The notes: a model not told the origin generated them from the letters alone. A DNA stretch of 64,000 nucleotides from Hyperoodon ampullatus (GCA_949752795.1 CATKHW010000422.1:1364001-1428000), one strand, 5' to 3'. Positions 1 to 12,168 are shown, counted from the stretch's first letter. A program made the numbers and translations.

Positions 1-1736
1 GCCTGCTTCAGGGGGAAGGAGAGGGGGGTGATGCATAAAACCAGAGTTTGATATAAGCACAGGTACCGTTCCAAATCCAACTATGGAATAGACAAGACCT
101 ACACCTTCCTCAGTGAAAGGGCCTCAAAACCCCATATTTCCCTCAGAGGAATATATCTGAATAGTAAGAATCTTAAAACCTATGTATTGATATGTCTCCG
201 TAAGGGAATCAAGTGTTTCTAGACTGGCATAAACATGGCAGCGAGAATCAGCTCAAACCCACTATAAAAAGGAATTTCAAAAACAACACAAAAAAACTGA
301 GGAATTCTTTACAATTCCTTCAGGGTCTCTGATGAAACCTGGAATTACCCTATCTACAACGACAGCTGGATATGGCATAAGGCTGGACACTTGAGACTGA
401 GAGGATTGGTGAGATTGGGTGAGCAATTGCAGACTTTTTAAAGCAATAATGCATGGCACCCATTCCATGGGTCCCAACTCTCCAGGTTGAAGGGCATATT
501 ACTACAGTTATAACATATACGGGAAACCTAGAGAACGGACACACTGTGAATATGAAAGGTTTCTAAAACTCAACGAATAGTCCCTCTCCTGGTGCTCCGG
601 TTTGACTTTCCATCTGCTTTACTATTAACCTCCCAACTTGGAGAGACAGCCCCTTTAACCTCCTGGTTCGCACAGGTTGCCAATTTGGCAGAGGATGAAA
701 GGGTAGAGGGAGAACCAATGAGAGAGTGGCTGTTAGGCATTTGGACGGGCAAATATCACTGTAATTTCCCGGCACGAAGAAGTATTAACCAAAGTCTCAG
801 CCACCCACCGGGAACCAGTATAGGTCCTGAACCAAAATTTTGGACTTGCGGTCAGCTCACCAAAAACGAGTTGAATAATGGAGCTCAGGGGCACAGCAAT
901 TCACAAACTGGCCGAGTAATAAAGGACAACTATCATCCAAAAATCTGTTGAGGGAAGGCAACGAGGCGGACTTCAGAGTGAGGCAGAATAGGAGGAAACA
1001 GATTTCAAGAGGTACGTTGGAATCGCCTTTAAAGCACAGGAAGAGGGGCACAATTTCAACAATGATGCACTTGGCCAAAAAGGGCGTATGTGTTTTCTCC
1101 TGAATATATTCAGGAGAAAACGCATACGCCCATTTTGCCCAAGCAAGCAAGCGGGCAATGCAAATCTGCACTACAAAGAAGTATCACTTCCCTCCGGTCA
1201 AAAGGGACATCCACAAAATATTTAAAAACGAGAAAGGCAAGACAGGCCCTGGAGAACAGGGAGCCTTTTTATGCTGATGGGCGGGATGTAAATTGCCAAC
1301 TGCCTCTCTGGAGGAGTGCATTGTGTTCCCTAAAACAAGTAAAGAACAGAGCTACAGAGCCAAGGGCACTTCCAGTCTAGGGAATATACCTTGAGAAAAC
1401 TGAAAATCAATAAGACAGAGCCACCCCAAAATTTAGGGCTGCACTGCTTACAAGGACCTCAACTTGGGTACACCTTAAATATCCCGGAAATATAAAAATG
1501 GTTCATAAAATTGTGGTACTTACGTACGATGGAATATCCCTCAGCCATGAAATCAATGTCATAAGACCAGTAGGAGCAAAATGGGTGGATTCAGGTACGA
1601 TGATTCTAAGTGAAATAAGTGACAGAGAAAAAGAAACTTATCATAAGATATCACTTATGAAGATCCTGTAAACATGGCTACACTTGAACTGAGTTAGGAA
1701 AGAGAACAGTGTCTCACATTTAGAAAACACTCTTAG
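1..1736 (+). repeat. Satellite monomer M1, divergent type
   Basis: Starts gcctgcttcag instead of gcctgcttaag. The palindrome at 1070-1143 has three mismatched pairs. A tag-to-tgg change near 726 opens a chance 119-codon frame at 592-951 that other monomers lack. Many private substitutions place it outside the homogenised core. Confidence 0.9.
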
Positions 1737-3475
1737 GCCTGCTTAAGGGGGAAGGAGAGGTGGGGTGATGCATAAAACCAGAGTTTGATATAAGCACAGG
1801 TACCGTTCCAAAAACCAACTATGGAATAGCCAAGACCTACACCTTCCTCAGTGAAAGGGACTCAAAACCCCATATTTCCCGCAGAGGAATATATCTGACT
1901 AGTAAGAATCTTAAAACCTATGTATTGATATGTCTCCGTAAGGGAATCAAGTGTGTCTAGACTGGCATAAACATGGCAGCGAGAATCAGCTCAAACCCAC
2001 TATAAAAATGAATTTCAAAAACAAAACAAAAAAACTGGGAAATTCTTTACAATTCCTTCAGGGTCTCTGATGAAACCTGGAATGACCCTATCTACAACGA
2101 CAGCTGGATGTGGCATAAGGCTGGACACTTGCGACTGACAGGATTGGTGAGATTGGGTGAGCAAATGCAGACCCTTTAAAGCACAAATGCCTGGCACCCA
2201 TTCCATGGGTCCCAACTCTCCAGGTTGAAGGGAATATTACTACAGCTCTAACATGTACGGGAAACCTAGAGAACAGACACACTGTGAATACGAAAGGTTT
2301 CTAAAACTCAACGAATAGTCCCTCACCTGGTGCTCCGCTTTGACTTTACATCTGCTTTACTATCAACCTCCCAACTTGGAGAGACAGCCGCTTTAACCTC
2401 CTGGTTCGCACAGGTTGCCAATTTGGCAGAGGATGAAAGGGAAGAGGGAGAACCAATGAGAGAGTAGCTGTTATGCATTTGGACGGGCACATATCACTGT
2501 AATTTCCCGGCAGGAAGAAGAATTAACCAAAGTCTCAGCCACCCACCTGGAACCAGTATAGGTCCTTAACCAAAATTTTGGACTTGCGGTCAGCTCACCA
2601 AAAACGAGTTGAAAAATGGAGCTCAGGGGCACAGCAATTCACAAACTGGCCCAGTAATAAAGGACAACTATCGTCCAAAAATCTGTTGAGGGAAGGCAAC
2701 GAGGTGGACTTGAAAGCGAGGCAGAATAGCAGGAAACAGATTTCAAGAGGTACGTTGGAATCGCCTTTAAAGCAAAGGAAGAGGGGCACAATTTCGACAA
2801 TGATGCACTTGGCCAAAAAGGGCGTATGCGTTTTCTCCTGAATATATTCAGGAGAAAACGCATACGCCCTTTTTCGCCAAGCAAGCAAGCGGGCAATGCA
2901 AATCTGCACTACAAAGAAGTATCACTTCCCACTGGTCAAAAGGGACATCCACAAAATGTGTAAAAACCAGAAAGGCAAGACAGGCCATGGAGAACAGGGA
3001 TACTTGTTTTGCTGATGGGCGGGATGTAAATTGCCAACTGCCTCTCTGGAGGAGTGCATTGTGTTCCCTAAAACAAGTAAAGAACAGAGCTACAGAGCCA
3101 AGGGCACTTCCAGTCTACGGAATATACCTTGGGAAAACTGAAAATCAATAAGACAGAGCCACCCCAAAATTTAGGGCTGCACTGCTTACAAGGACCTCAA
3201 CTTGGATACACCTTAAGTATCCCAGGAAATATAAAAATGGTTCAAAAAATTGTGGTACTTACGTACGATGGAATATCCCTCAGCCATGAAATCAATGTCA
3301 TAAGACCAGTAGCAGCAAAATGGGTGGATTCAGGTACGATGATTCTAAGTGAAATAAGTCACACAGAAAAAGAAACTTATCATAAGATATCACTTATGAA
3401 GATCCTATAAACATGGCTACACTTGAACTGAGTTAGGAAAGAGAACAGTGTCTCATATTTAGAAAACACACTTAT
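1737..3475 (+). repeat. Satellite monomer M2, divergent type
   Basis: The palindrome at 2808-2881 has one mismatch (right arm tttttcgcc). The usual ccttgttatgc is altered near 3000-3012. The 93-codon ORF2-derived frame 3129-3410 is open. It ends in a private gccagctta variant where M3 begins. Confidence 0.9.
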
Positions 3476-4545
3476 GCCAGCTTAAGGGGGAAGGAGAGGT
3501 GGGGTGATGCATAAAACCAGAGTTTGATATAAGCACAGGTACCGTTCCAAAAACCAACTATGGAATAGACAAGACCTACACCTTCCTCAGTGAAAGGGAC
3601 TCAAAACCCCATATTTCCCACAGAGGAATATATCTGACTAGTAAGAATCCTAAAACCTATGTATTGATATGTCTCCGTAAGGGAATCAAGTGTGTCTAGA
3701 CTGGCATAAACATGGCAGCGAGAATCAGCTCAAGCCCACTATAAAAAGGAATTTCAAAAACAAAACAAAAAAACTGGGAAATTCTTTACAATTCCTTCAG
3801 GGTCCCTGATGAAACCTGGAATACCCTATCTACAATGACAGCTGGATGTGGCATAAGGAGGGACACTTGGGACTGAGAGTATTGGTGAGATTGGGTGAGC
3901 AAATGCAGACCCTTTAAATCACAAATGCCTGGCACCCATTCCATGGGCCCCAACTCTCCAGGTTGAAGTAAATATTACTCCAGCTATAACATGTACGGGA
4001 AACCTAGAGAACGGACACACTGTGAATACGAAAGGTTTCTAAAACTCAACGAATAGTCCCTCTCCTGGTGCTCCGCTTTGACTTTCCATCTGCTTTACTA
4101 TCAACCTCCCAACTTGGAGAGACAGCCCCTTTAACCTCCTGGTTCGCACAGGTTTCCAATTTGGCAGAGGATGAATGGGAAGAGGGAGAACCAATGAGAG
4201 AGTAGCTGTTAGTCATTTGGACGGGCACATATCACTGTAATTTCCCGGCAGGAAGAAGAATTAACCAAAGTCTCAGCCACCTACCGGGAACCAGTATAGG
4301 TCCTGAACCAAAATTTTGGACTTGCGGTCAGCTCACCAAAAACGAGTTGAAAAATGGAGCTCAGGGGCACAGCAATTCACAAACTGGCCGAGTAATAAAG
4401 GACAACTATCGTCCAAAAATCTGTTGAGGAAAGGCAACGAGGTGGACTTGAAAGCGAGGCAGAATAGCAGGAAACGGATTCCAAGAGGTACGTTGGAATC
4501 GCCTTTAAAGCACAGGAAGAGGGGCACAACTTCGACAATGATGCA

Positions 4546-4619
4546 CTTGGCCAAAAAGGGCGTATGCGTTTTCTCCTGAATATATTCAGGAGAAAACGCA
4601 TACGCCCTTTTTGGCCAAG
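4546..4619. repeat. 74 bp perfect palindrome (reference copy, M3)
   Basis: Two 37 nt arms meet with no loop between 4582 and 4583, at the centre gaata/tattc. The left arm starts cttggccaaaaagggcg and the right arm ends cgccctttttggccaag. Every base pairs. The same inverted repeat lies at the equivalent site of all 32 complete monomers. It is perfect in M3, M4, M7, M8, M15, M19, M20, M25 and M29, and has one to several mismatches elsewhere. It could extrude as a cruciform or form a hairpin in single-stranded DNA or RNA. Confidence 0.95.
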
Positions 4620-4632
4620 CAAGCAAGCGGGC

Positions 4633-5148
4633 AATGCAAATCTGCACTACAAAGAAGTATCACTTCCCACCGGTCAAAAGGGACATCCACAAAATGTGTA
4701 AAAACCAGAAAGGCAAGACAGGCCCTGGAGAACAGGGAGCCTTGTTATGCTGATGGGCGGGATGTAAATTGCCAACTGCCACTCTGGAGGAGTGCATTGT
4801 GTTCCCTAAAACAAGTAAACAACAGAGCTACAGAGCCAAGGGCACTTCCAGTCTAGGGAATATACCTTGGGAAAACTGAAAATCAATAAGACAGAGAGAC
4901 CCCAAAATTTAGGGCTGCACTTCTTACAAGGACCTCAAGTTGGATACACATTAAGTATCCCAGGAAATATAAAAATGTTTCAAAAAATTGTGGTACTTAC
5001 ATACGATGGAATATCCCTCAGCCATGAAATCAATGTCATAAGATCAGTAGCAGCAAAATGGGTGGATTCAGGTACGATGATTCTAAGTGAAATAAGTCAC
5101 ACAGAAAAAGAAACTTATCATAAGATATCACTTATGAAGATCCTATAA
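4633..5148 (+). pseudogene. L1 ORF2 C-terminal remnant in the satellite (reference copy)
   Basis: The sequence splits into two frames. The first frame reads QLPLWRSALCSLKQVNN, then a TAG at about 4854. This matches the L1 ORF2p C-terminal segment with PLWR and a following LKKL. After a frame change, 4867-5148 stays open for 93 codons and ends ILSEISHTEKETYHKISL plus four residues. That parallels VIQNEVSQKETNKYGILMHI in the L1 at 57240-57973, with the same distance to the stop. It has no catalytic region, no credible start codon and cannot encode a working protein. Equivalent 93-codon frames are open in most monomers (for example 3129-3410, 8345-8626, 53549-53830). Confidence 0.8.
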
Positions 5149-5479
5149 ACTTGGCTACACTTGAACTGAGTTAGGAAAGAGAACAGTGTCTCACATTTAG
5201 AAAACACACTTATGCCTGCTTAAGGGGGAAGGAGAGGTGGGGTGATGCATAAAACCAGAGTTTGATATAAGCACAGGTACCGTTCCAAAAACCAACTATG
5301 GAATAGACAAAACCTACACCTTCCTCAGTGAAAGGGACTCAAAACACCATATTTCCCGCAGAGGAATATATCTGACTAGTAGGAATATTAAAACCTATGT
5401 ATTGATATGTCTCCGTAAGGGAAACAAGTGTGTCTAGTCTGGCATAAACATGGCAGCGAGAATCAGCTCAAACCCACTA

Positions 5480-5512
5480 TAAAAAGGAATTTCAAAAACA
5501 AAACAAAAAAAC
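5480..5512 (+). repeat. A-rich L1 tail inside the monomer (reference copy, M4)
   Basis: A block of the form taaaaaggaatttcaaa followed by acaaaacaaaaaaact. It sits where an L1 3' UTR would end in its poly(A). The equivalent block occurs about 270-300 bp into every monomer. Length changes occur here: M16 has one extra A near 26371, and M28 and M29 have altered tracts. Several inferred exchange breakpoints fall around it. Confidence 0.75.
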
Positions 5513-6284
5513 TGGGAAATTCTTTACAATTCCTTCAGGATATCTGATGAAACCTGGAATGACCCTATCTACAACGACAGCTGGATGTGGCATAAGGCTG
5601 GACACTTGTGACTGAGAGAATTGGTGAGATTGGTTGAGCAAATGCAGACCCTTTAATGCAATAATACATGGCACCCATTCCATGGGTCCCAACTCTCCAG
5701 GTTGAAGGGAATATTACTACAGTTATAACATGTACGGGAAACCTAGAGAACGGACACACTGTGAATACGAAAGGTTTCTAAAACTCAACGAATAGTCCCT
5801 CTCCTGGTGCTCCGGTTTGACTTTCCATCTGCTTTACTATCAACCTCCCAACTTGGAGAGACAGCCCCTTTAACCTCCTGGTTCACACAGGATGCCAATT
5901 TGGCAGAGGATGAAATGGAAAAGGGAGAACCAATGAGACAGTAGCTGTTAGGCATTTGGACGGGCACATATCACTGTAATTTCGCGGCAGGAAGAAGAAT
6001 TAACCAAAGTCTCAGCCACCCACCGGGAACCAGTATAGGTCCTGAACCAAAATTTTGGACTTGCGGTCAGCTCACGAAAAACGAGTTGAAAAATGGAGCT
6101 CAGGGGCACAGCAATTCACAAACTGGCCGAGTAATAAAGGAAACGTATCGTCCAAAAATCTGTTGAGGGAAGGCAACGAGGCGGACTTGAAAGCGAGGCA
6201 GAATAGCAGGAAACAGATTTCAAGAGGTACGTTGGAATCGCCTTTAAAGCACAGGAAGAGGGGCACAACTTCTACAATGATGCC
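5513..6284. repeat. Unassigned ~770 bp part of the monomer (reference copy, M4)
   Basis: Lies between the A-rich L1 tail and the palindrome. It is mixed-composition DNA with conserved short blocks (ccattccatgggtccc near 5675, ggagagacagcccc near 5856, ccaaaattttgg near 6047). I found no clear L1, SINE or gene similarity, and the open frames across it are short. The last ~200 bp may be highly diverged L1 ORF2, but I cannot support that. Each monomer carries an equivalent segment. Confidence 0.6.
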
Positions 6285-6952
6285 CTTGGCCAAAAAGGGC
6301 GTATGCGTTTTCTCCTGAATATATTCAGGAGAAAACGCATACGCCCTTTTTGGCCAAGCAAGCAAGTGGGCAATGCAAATCTGCACTACAAAGAAGTATC
6401 ACTTCCCACCGGTCAAAAGGGACATCCACAAAATGTGTAAAAACCAGAAAGGCAAGACAGGCCCTGGAGAACAGGGAGCCTTCTTATGCTGATTGGCGGG
6501 ATGTAAATTGCCAACTGCCTCTCTGGAGGAGTGCATTGTGTTCCCTAAAACAAGTAAAGAACAGAGCTACAGAGCCAAGGGCACTTCCAGTCTAGGGAAT
6601 ATAACTTGGGAAAACTGAAAATCAATAATACAGAGCCACCCCAAAATTTAGGGCTGCACTGCTTACAATGACCTCAACTTGGGTACACCTTAAATATCCC
6701 AGGAAATATAAAAATGGTTCAAAAAATTGTGGTACTTACGTACGATGGAATATCCCTCAGCCATGAAATCAATGTCATAAGACCAGTAGCAGCAAAATGG
6801 GTGGATTCAGGTTCGTTGATTCTAAGGGAAATAAGTCACACAGAAAAAGAAACTTATCATAAGATATCACTTATGAAGATCCTGTAAACATGGCTAAAAT
6901 TGAACTGAGTTAGGAAAGAGAACAGTGTCTCTCATTTAGAAAACACTCTTAT

Positions 6953-8691
6953 GCCTGCTTAAGGGGGAAGGAGAGGTGGGGTGATGCATACAACCAGAGT
7001 TTGATATAAGCACACGTACCGTTCCAAAAACCAACTATGGAATAGACAAGACCTACACCTTCCTCAGTGAAAGGGACTCAGAACCCCATATTTCCCGCAG
7101 AGGAATATATCTGACTAGTAAGAATCTTAAAACCTATGTATTGATATGTCTCCGTAAGGGAATCAAGTGTGTCTAGACTGGCATAAACATGGCAGCGAGA
7201 ATCAGCTCAAACCCACTATAAAAAGGAATTTCAAAAACAAAACAAAAAAACTGGGAAATTCTTTACAATTCCTTCAGGGTCTCTGATGAAACCTGGAATG
7301 ACCCTATCTACAACGAGAGCTGGATGTGGCATAAGGAGGGACACTTGGGACTGAGAGGATTGGTGAGATTGGGTGAGCAAATGCAGGCCCTTTAAAGCAC
7401 AAATGCTTGGCACCCATTCCATGAGTCCCAACTCTCCAGGTTGAAGGGAATATTACTACAGCTATAACATGTACCGGAAACCTAGAGAACGGACACACTG
7501 TGAATACGAAAGGTTTCTAAATATCAACGAATAGACCCTATCCTGGTGCTCCGGTTTGACTTTCCATCTGCTTTACTATCAATCTCCCAACTTGGAGAGA
7601 CAGCCCCTTTAACATCCTGGTTCGCACAGGTTTCCAATTTGGCAGAGGATGAAAGGGAAGAGGGAGAACCAATGATAGAGTAGCTCTTAGGCATTTGGAC
7701 GGGCACATATCACTGTAATTTCCCGGCAGGAAGGAGTATTAACCAAAGTCTCAGCCACCCAACGGGAACCAGTATAGGTCCTGAACCAAAATTTTGGACT
7801 TGCGGTCAGCTCACCAAAAACGAGTTGAAAAAAGGAGCTCAGGGGCACAGCAATTCACAAACTGGCCGAGAAATAAAGGACAACTATCGTCCAAAAATCT
7901 ATTGAGGGAAGGCAACGAGGTGGACTTGAAAGCGAGGCAGAATAGCAGGAAACAGATTTCAAGAGGTACGTTGGAATCGCCTTTAAAGCACAGGAAGAGA
8001 GGCACAACTTCGACAATGATGCACTTGGCCAAAAAGGGCGTATGCGTTTTCTCCTGAATATATTCAGGAGTAAATGCATACGCCCTTTTTGGCCAAGCAA
8101 GCAAGAGGGCAATGCAAATCTGCACTACAAAGAAGTATCACTTCCCACGGGTCAAAAGGGACATCCACAAAATGTGTAAAAACGAGAAAGGCAAGACAGG
8201 CCCTGGAGAACAGGGAGCCTTGTTATGCTGATGGGCGGGATGTAAATTGCCAACTGCCTCTCTGGAGGAGTGCCTTGTGTTCCCTAAAAGAAGTAAAGAA
8301 CAGAGCTACAGAGCCAAGGGCACTTCCAGTCTAGGGAATATACCTTGGGAAAACTGAAAATCAATAAGACAGAGCCACCCCAAAATTTAGGGCTGCACTG
8401 CTTACAAGGACCTCAACTTGGATACACCTTAAGTATCCCAGGAAATATAAAAATGGTTCAAAAAATTGTGGTACTTACGTACGATGGAATATCCCTCAAC
8501 CATGAAATCAATGTCATAAGACCAGTAGCAGCAAAATGGGTGGATTCAGGTACGATGATACTAAGTGAAATAAGTCACACAGAAAAAGAAACTTATCATA
8601 AGATATCACTTATGAAGATCCTATAAACATGGCTACACTTGAACTGAGTTAGGAAAGAGAACAGTGTCTCTCCTTTAGAAAACACTCTTAT
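6953..8691 (+). repeat. Satellite monomer M5, type K1
   Basis: Markers: cacccaacggg near 7756, a-for-t in gagaaataaag near 7868, and right arm ggagtaaatgcat. The palindrome 8024-8097 therefore has two mismatches. Confidence 0.92.
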
Positions 8692-10430
8692 GCCTGCTTA
8701 AGGGGGAAGGAGAGGTGGGGTGATGCATACAACCAGAGTTTGATATAAGCACACGTACCGTTCCAAAAACCAACTATGGCATAGACAAGACCTACACCTT
8801 CCTCAGTGAAAGGGACTCAGAACCCCATATTTCCCGCAGAGGAATATATCTGACTAGTAAGAATCTTAAAACCTATGTATTGATATGTCTCCGTAAGGGA
8901 ATCAAGTGTGTCTAGACTGGCATAAACATGGCAGCGAGAATCAGCTCAAACCCACTATAAAAAGGAATTTCAAAAACAAAACAAAAAAACTGGGAAATTC
9001 TTTACAATTCCTTCAGGGTCTCTGATGAAACCTGGAATGACCCTATCTACAACGAGAGCTGGATGTGGCATAAGGAGGGACACTTGGGACTGAGAGTATT
9101 GGTGAGATTGGGTGAGCAAATGCAGACCCTTTAAAGCACAAATGCTTGGCACCCATTCCATGAGTCCCAACTCTCCAGGTTGAAGGGAATATTACTACAG
9201 CTATAACATGTACGGGAAACCTAGAGAACGGACACACTGTGAATACGAAAGGTTTCTAAATCTCAACGAATAGACCCTATCCTGGTGCTCCGGTTTGACT
9301 TTCCATCTGCTTTACTATCAATCTCCCAACTTGGAGAGACAGCCCCTTTAACATCCTGGTTCGCACAGGTTTCCAATTTGGCAGAGGATGAAAGGGAAGA
9401 GGGAGAACCAATGATAGAGTAGCTCTTAGGCATTTGGACGGGCACATATCACTGTAATTTCCCGGCAGGAAGGAGTATTAACCAAAGTCTCAGCCACCCA
9501 CCGGGAACCAGTATAGGTCCTGAACCAAAATTTTGGACTTGCGGTCAGCTCACCAAAAACGAGTTGAAAAAAGGAGCTCAGGGGCACAGCAATTCACAAA
9601 CTGGCCGAGAAATAAAGGACAACTATCGTCCAAAAATCTATTGAGGGAAGGCAACGAGGTGGACTTGAAAGCGAGGCAGAATAGCAGGAAACAGATTTCA
9701 AGAGGTACGTTGGAATCGCCTTTAAAGCACAGGAAGAGAGGCACAACTTCGACAATGATGCACTTGGCCAAAAAGGGCGTATGCGTTTTCTCCTGAATAT
9801 ATTCAGGAGAAAATGCATACGCCCTTTTTGGCCAAGCAAGCAAGAGGGCAATGCAAATCTGCACTACAAAGAAGCATCACTTTCCACCGGTCAAAAGGGA
9901 CATCCACAAAATGTGTAAAAACGAGAAAGGCAAGACAGGCCCTGGAGAACAGGGAGCCTTGTTATGCTGATGGGCGGGATGTAAATTGCCAACTGCCTCT
10001 CTGGAGGAGTGCCTTGTGTTCCCTAAAAGAAGTAAAGAACAGAGCTACAGAGCCAAGGGCACTTCCAGTCTAGGGAATATACCTTGGGAAAACTGAAAAT
10101 CAATAAGACAGAGCCACCCCAAAATTTAGGGCTGCACTGCTTACAAGGACCTCAACTTGGATACACCTTAAGTATCCCAGGAAATATAAAAATGGTTCAA
10201 AAAATTGTGGTACTTACGTACGATGGAATATCCCTCAACCATGAAATCAATGTCATAAGACCAGTAGCAGCAAAATGGGTGGATTCAGGTACGATGATAC
10301 TAAGTGAAATAAGTCACACAGAAAAAGAAACTTATCATAAGATATCACTTATGAAGATCCTATAAACATGGCTACACTTGAACTGAGTTAGGAAAGAGAA
10401 CAGTGTCTCTCCTTTAGAAAACACTCTTAT
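8692..10430 (+). repeat. Satellite monomer M6, type K2
   Basis: Markers: ctatggcatagac near 8774, cacccaccggg, and gaagcatcactttcc near 9871. The palindrome 9763-9836 has one mismatch, from a CpG-to-TpG change in the right arm. Confidence 0.92.
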
Positions 10431-12168
10431 GCCTGCTTAAGGGGGAAGGAGAGGTGGGGTGATGCATACAACCAGAGTTTGATATAAGCACACGTACCGT
10501 TCCAAAAACCAACTATGGCATAGACAAGACCTACACCTTCCTCAGTGAAAGGGACTCAGAACCCCATATTTCCCGCAGAGGAATATATCTGACTAGTAAG
10601 AATCTTAAAACCTATGTATTGATATGTCTCTGTAAGGGAATCAAGTGTGTCTAGACTGGCATAAACATGGCAGCGAGAATCAGCTCAAACCCACTATAAA
10701 AAGGAATTTCAAAAACAAAACAAAAAAACTGGGAAATTCTTTACAATTCCTTCAGGGTCCCTGATGAAACCTGGAATACCCTATCTACAATGACAGCTGG
10801 ATGTGGCATAAGGAGGGACACTTGGGACTGAGAGTATTGGTGAGATTGGGTGAGCAAATGCAGACCCTTTAAATCACAAATGCCTGGCACCCATTCCATG
10901 GGCCCCAACTCTCCAGGTTGAAGTAAATATTACTCCAGCTATAACATGTACGGGAAACCTAGAGAACGGACACACTGTGAATACGAAAGGTTTCTAAAAC
11001 TCAACGAATAGTCCCTCTCCTGGTGCTCCGCTTTGACTTTCCATCTGCTTTACTATCAACCTCCCAACTTGGAGAGACAGCCCCTTTAACCTCCTGGTTC
11101 GCACAGGTTTCCAATTTGGCAGAGGATGAATGGGAAGAGGGAGAACCAATGAGAGAGTAGCTGTTAGTCATTTGGACGGGCACATATCACTGTAATTTCC
11201 CGGCAGGAAGAAGAATTAACCAAAGTCTCAGCCACCTACCGGGAACCAGTATAGGTCCTGAACCAAAATTTTGGACTTGCGGTCAGCTCACCAAAAACGA
11301 GTTGAAAAATGGAGCTCAGGGGCACAGCAATTCACAAACTGGCCGAGTAATAAAGGACAACTATCGTCCAAAAATCTGTTGAGGAAAGGCAACGAGGTGG
11401 ACTTGAAAGCGAGGCAGAATAGCAGGAAACGGATTCCAAGAGGTACGTTGGAATCGCCTTTAAAGCACAGGAAGAGGGGCACAACTTCGACAATGATGCA
11501 CTTGGCCAAAAAGGGCGTATGCGTTTTCTCCTGAATATATTCAGGAGAAAACGCATACGCCCTTTTTGGCCAAGCAAGCAAGCGGGCAATGCAAATCTGC
11601 ACTACAAAGAAGTATCACTTCCCACCGGTCAAAAGGGACATCCACAAAATGTGTAAAAACCAGAAAGGCAAGACAGGCCCTGGAGAACAGGGAGCCTTGT
11701 TATGCTGATGGGCGGGATGTAAATTGCCAACTGCCACTCTGGAGGAGTGCATTGTGTTCCCTAAAACAAGTAAACAACAGAGCTACAGAGCCAAGGGCAC
11801 TTCCAGTCTAGGGAATATACCTTGGGAAAACTGAAAATCAATAAGACAGAGAGACCCCAAAATTTAGGGCTGCACTTCTTACAAGGACCTCAAGTTGGAT
11901 ACACATTAAGTATCCCAGGAAATATAAAAATGTTTCAAAAAATTGTGGTACTTACATACGATGGAATATCCCTCAGCCATGAAATCAATGTCATAAGATC
12001 AGTAGCAGCAAAATGGGTGGATTCAGGTACGATGATTCTAAGTGAAATAAGTCACACAGAAAAAGAAACTTATCATAAGATATCACTTATGAAGATCCTA
12101 TAAACTTGGCTACACTTGAACTGAGTTAGGAAAGAGAACAGTGTCTCACATTTAGAAAACACACTTAT
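10431..12168 (+). repeat. Satellite monomer M7, K2'/T hybrid
   Basis: The 5' part is K2' (ggcatagac, T at 10631 in gtctctgtaag). From 10760 onward it is type T. Perfect palindrome 11501-11574. It follows the M3 T sequence at a 6955 bp offset. Confidence 0.92.
10690..10759. other. K2'/T exchange interval in M7
   Basis: A at 10689 is K2'-like (M3 has G at the equivalent 3734), and C at 10760 is T-like. No informative base lies between, so the switch falls in this 70 bp, which includes the A-rich L1 tail. The same hybrid joint recurs at 24600-24669 and 31556-31625. Confidence 0.75.

Larger units (their letters stand above)
3476..5213 (+). repeat. Satellite monomer M3, type T
   Basis: Diagnostic ggtccctgatg with C at 3805, and aataccc instead of aatgaccc nearby, which is the 1 bp loss behind its 1738 bp length. 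Perfect palindrome 4546-4619. Its first ~330 bp differ from the other T copies, which carry K2'-type sequence there. Confidence 0.92.
4546..5512 (+). mobile_element. Decayed LINE-1 3' end inside the satellite monomer (reference copy, M3/M4)
   Basis: Read by eye against the better preserved L1 in this window (57240-58216). After the palindrome, aatgcaaatc at 4633 and the following actacaa and gtatcac steps match L1 ORF2. Similarity continues through gatgtaaattgcc (about 4762), the gaatatacc block near 4857, the ggaatatccctcagcc block near 5008, the ORF2 stop at 5146-5148, a 3' UTR and an A-rich tail ending at 5512. The same layout recurs in every monomer. Similarity upstream of 4546, toward gcacagcaattc at about 4366, is weak and uncertain. 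That the satellite descends from L1 is established for cetaceans as I recall; the exact limits are my inference. Confidence 0.85.
5214..6952 (+). repeat. Satellite monomer M4, type C
   Basis: Markers: aaaacaccatatt near 5341, ctgattggcggg near 6489, and gttcgttgattc at 6811. A taatacag change near 6626 closes the ORF2-derived frame early. Perfect palindrome 6285-6358. Confidence 0.92.
3805..10759 (+). repeat. 4-monomer higher-order repeat, copy 1 (T-C-K1-K2 plus K2' start)
   Basis: 6955 bp unit bounded by the T-specific C at 3805 and 10760. Diagnostic bases of each monomer recur exactly one unit later in copy 2. Confidence 0.88.

Noticed and set aside
592..951. A 119-codon + strand frame in M1.
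   Set aside because: It exists only because one stop (gagtagctg) is mutated in this monomer, and no other monomer has it.
4316..4579. An 87-codon + strand frame ending inside the palindrome (KKGVCVFS), found in most monomers.
   Set aside because: It starts in unassigned satellite sequence and shows no family resemblance; divergent monomers break it freely.
4333..4647. A 104-codon minus-strand frame crossing the palindrome, open in nearly every monomer.
   Set aside because: It runs antisense to L1-derived sequence, has no recognisable domain, and its recurrence is explained by repeat homogenisation.
3476..5213. 1739 bp is close to ten nucleosome repeats of ~174 bp.
   Set aside because: I see no internal ~174 bp sub-periodicity, so the ratio may be coincidence.
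6812..6828. Type C monomers carry ttcgttgattctaaggg, which resembles a CENP-B box start.
   Set aside because: The invariant A and CGGG of the box (TTCGnnnnAnnCGGG) are missing. I also found no match on either strand elsewhere in the reference monomers (for example at acttcgacaatg or ttggacgggc).
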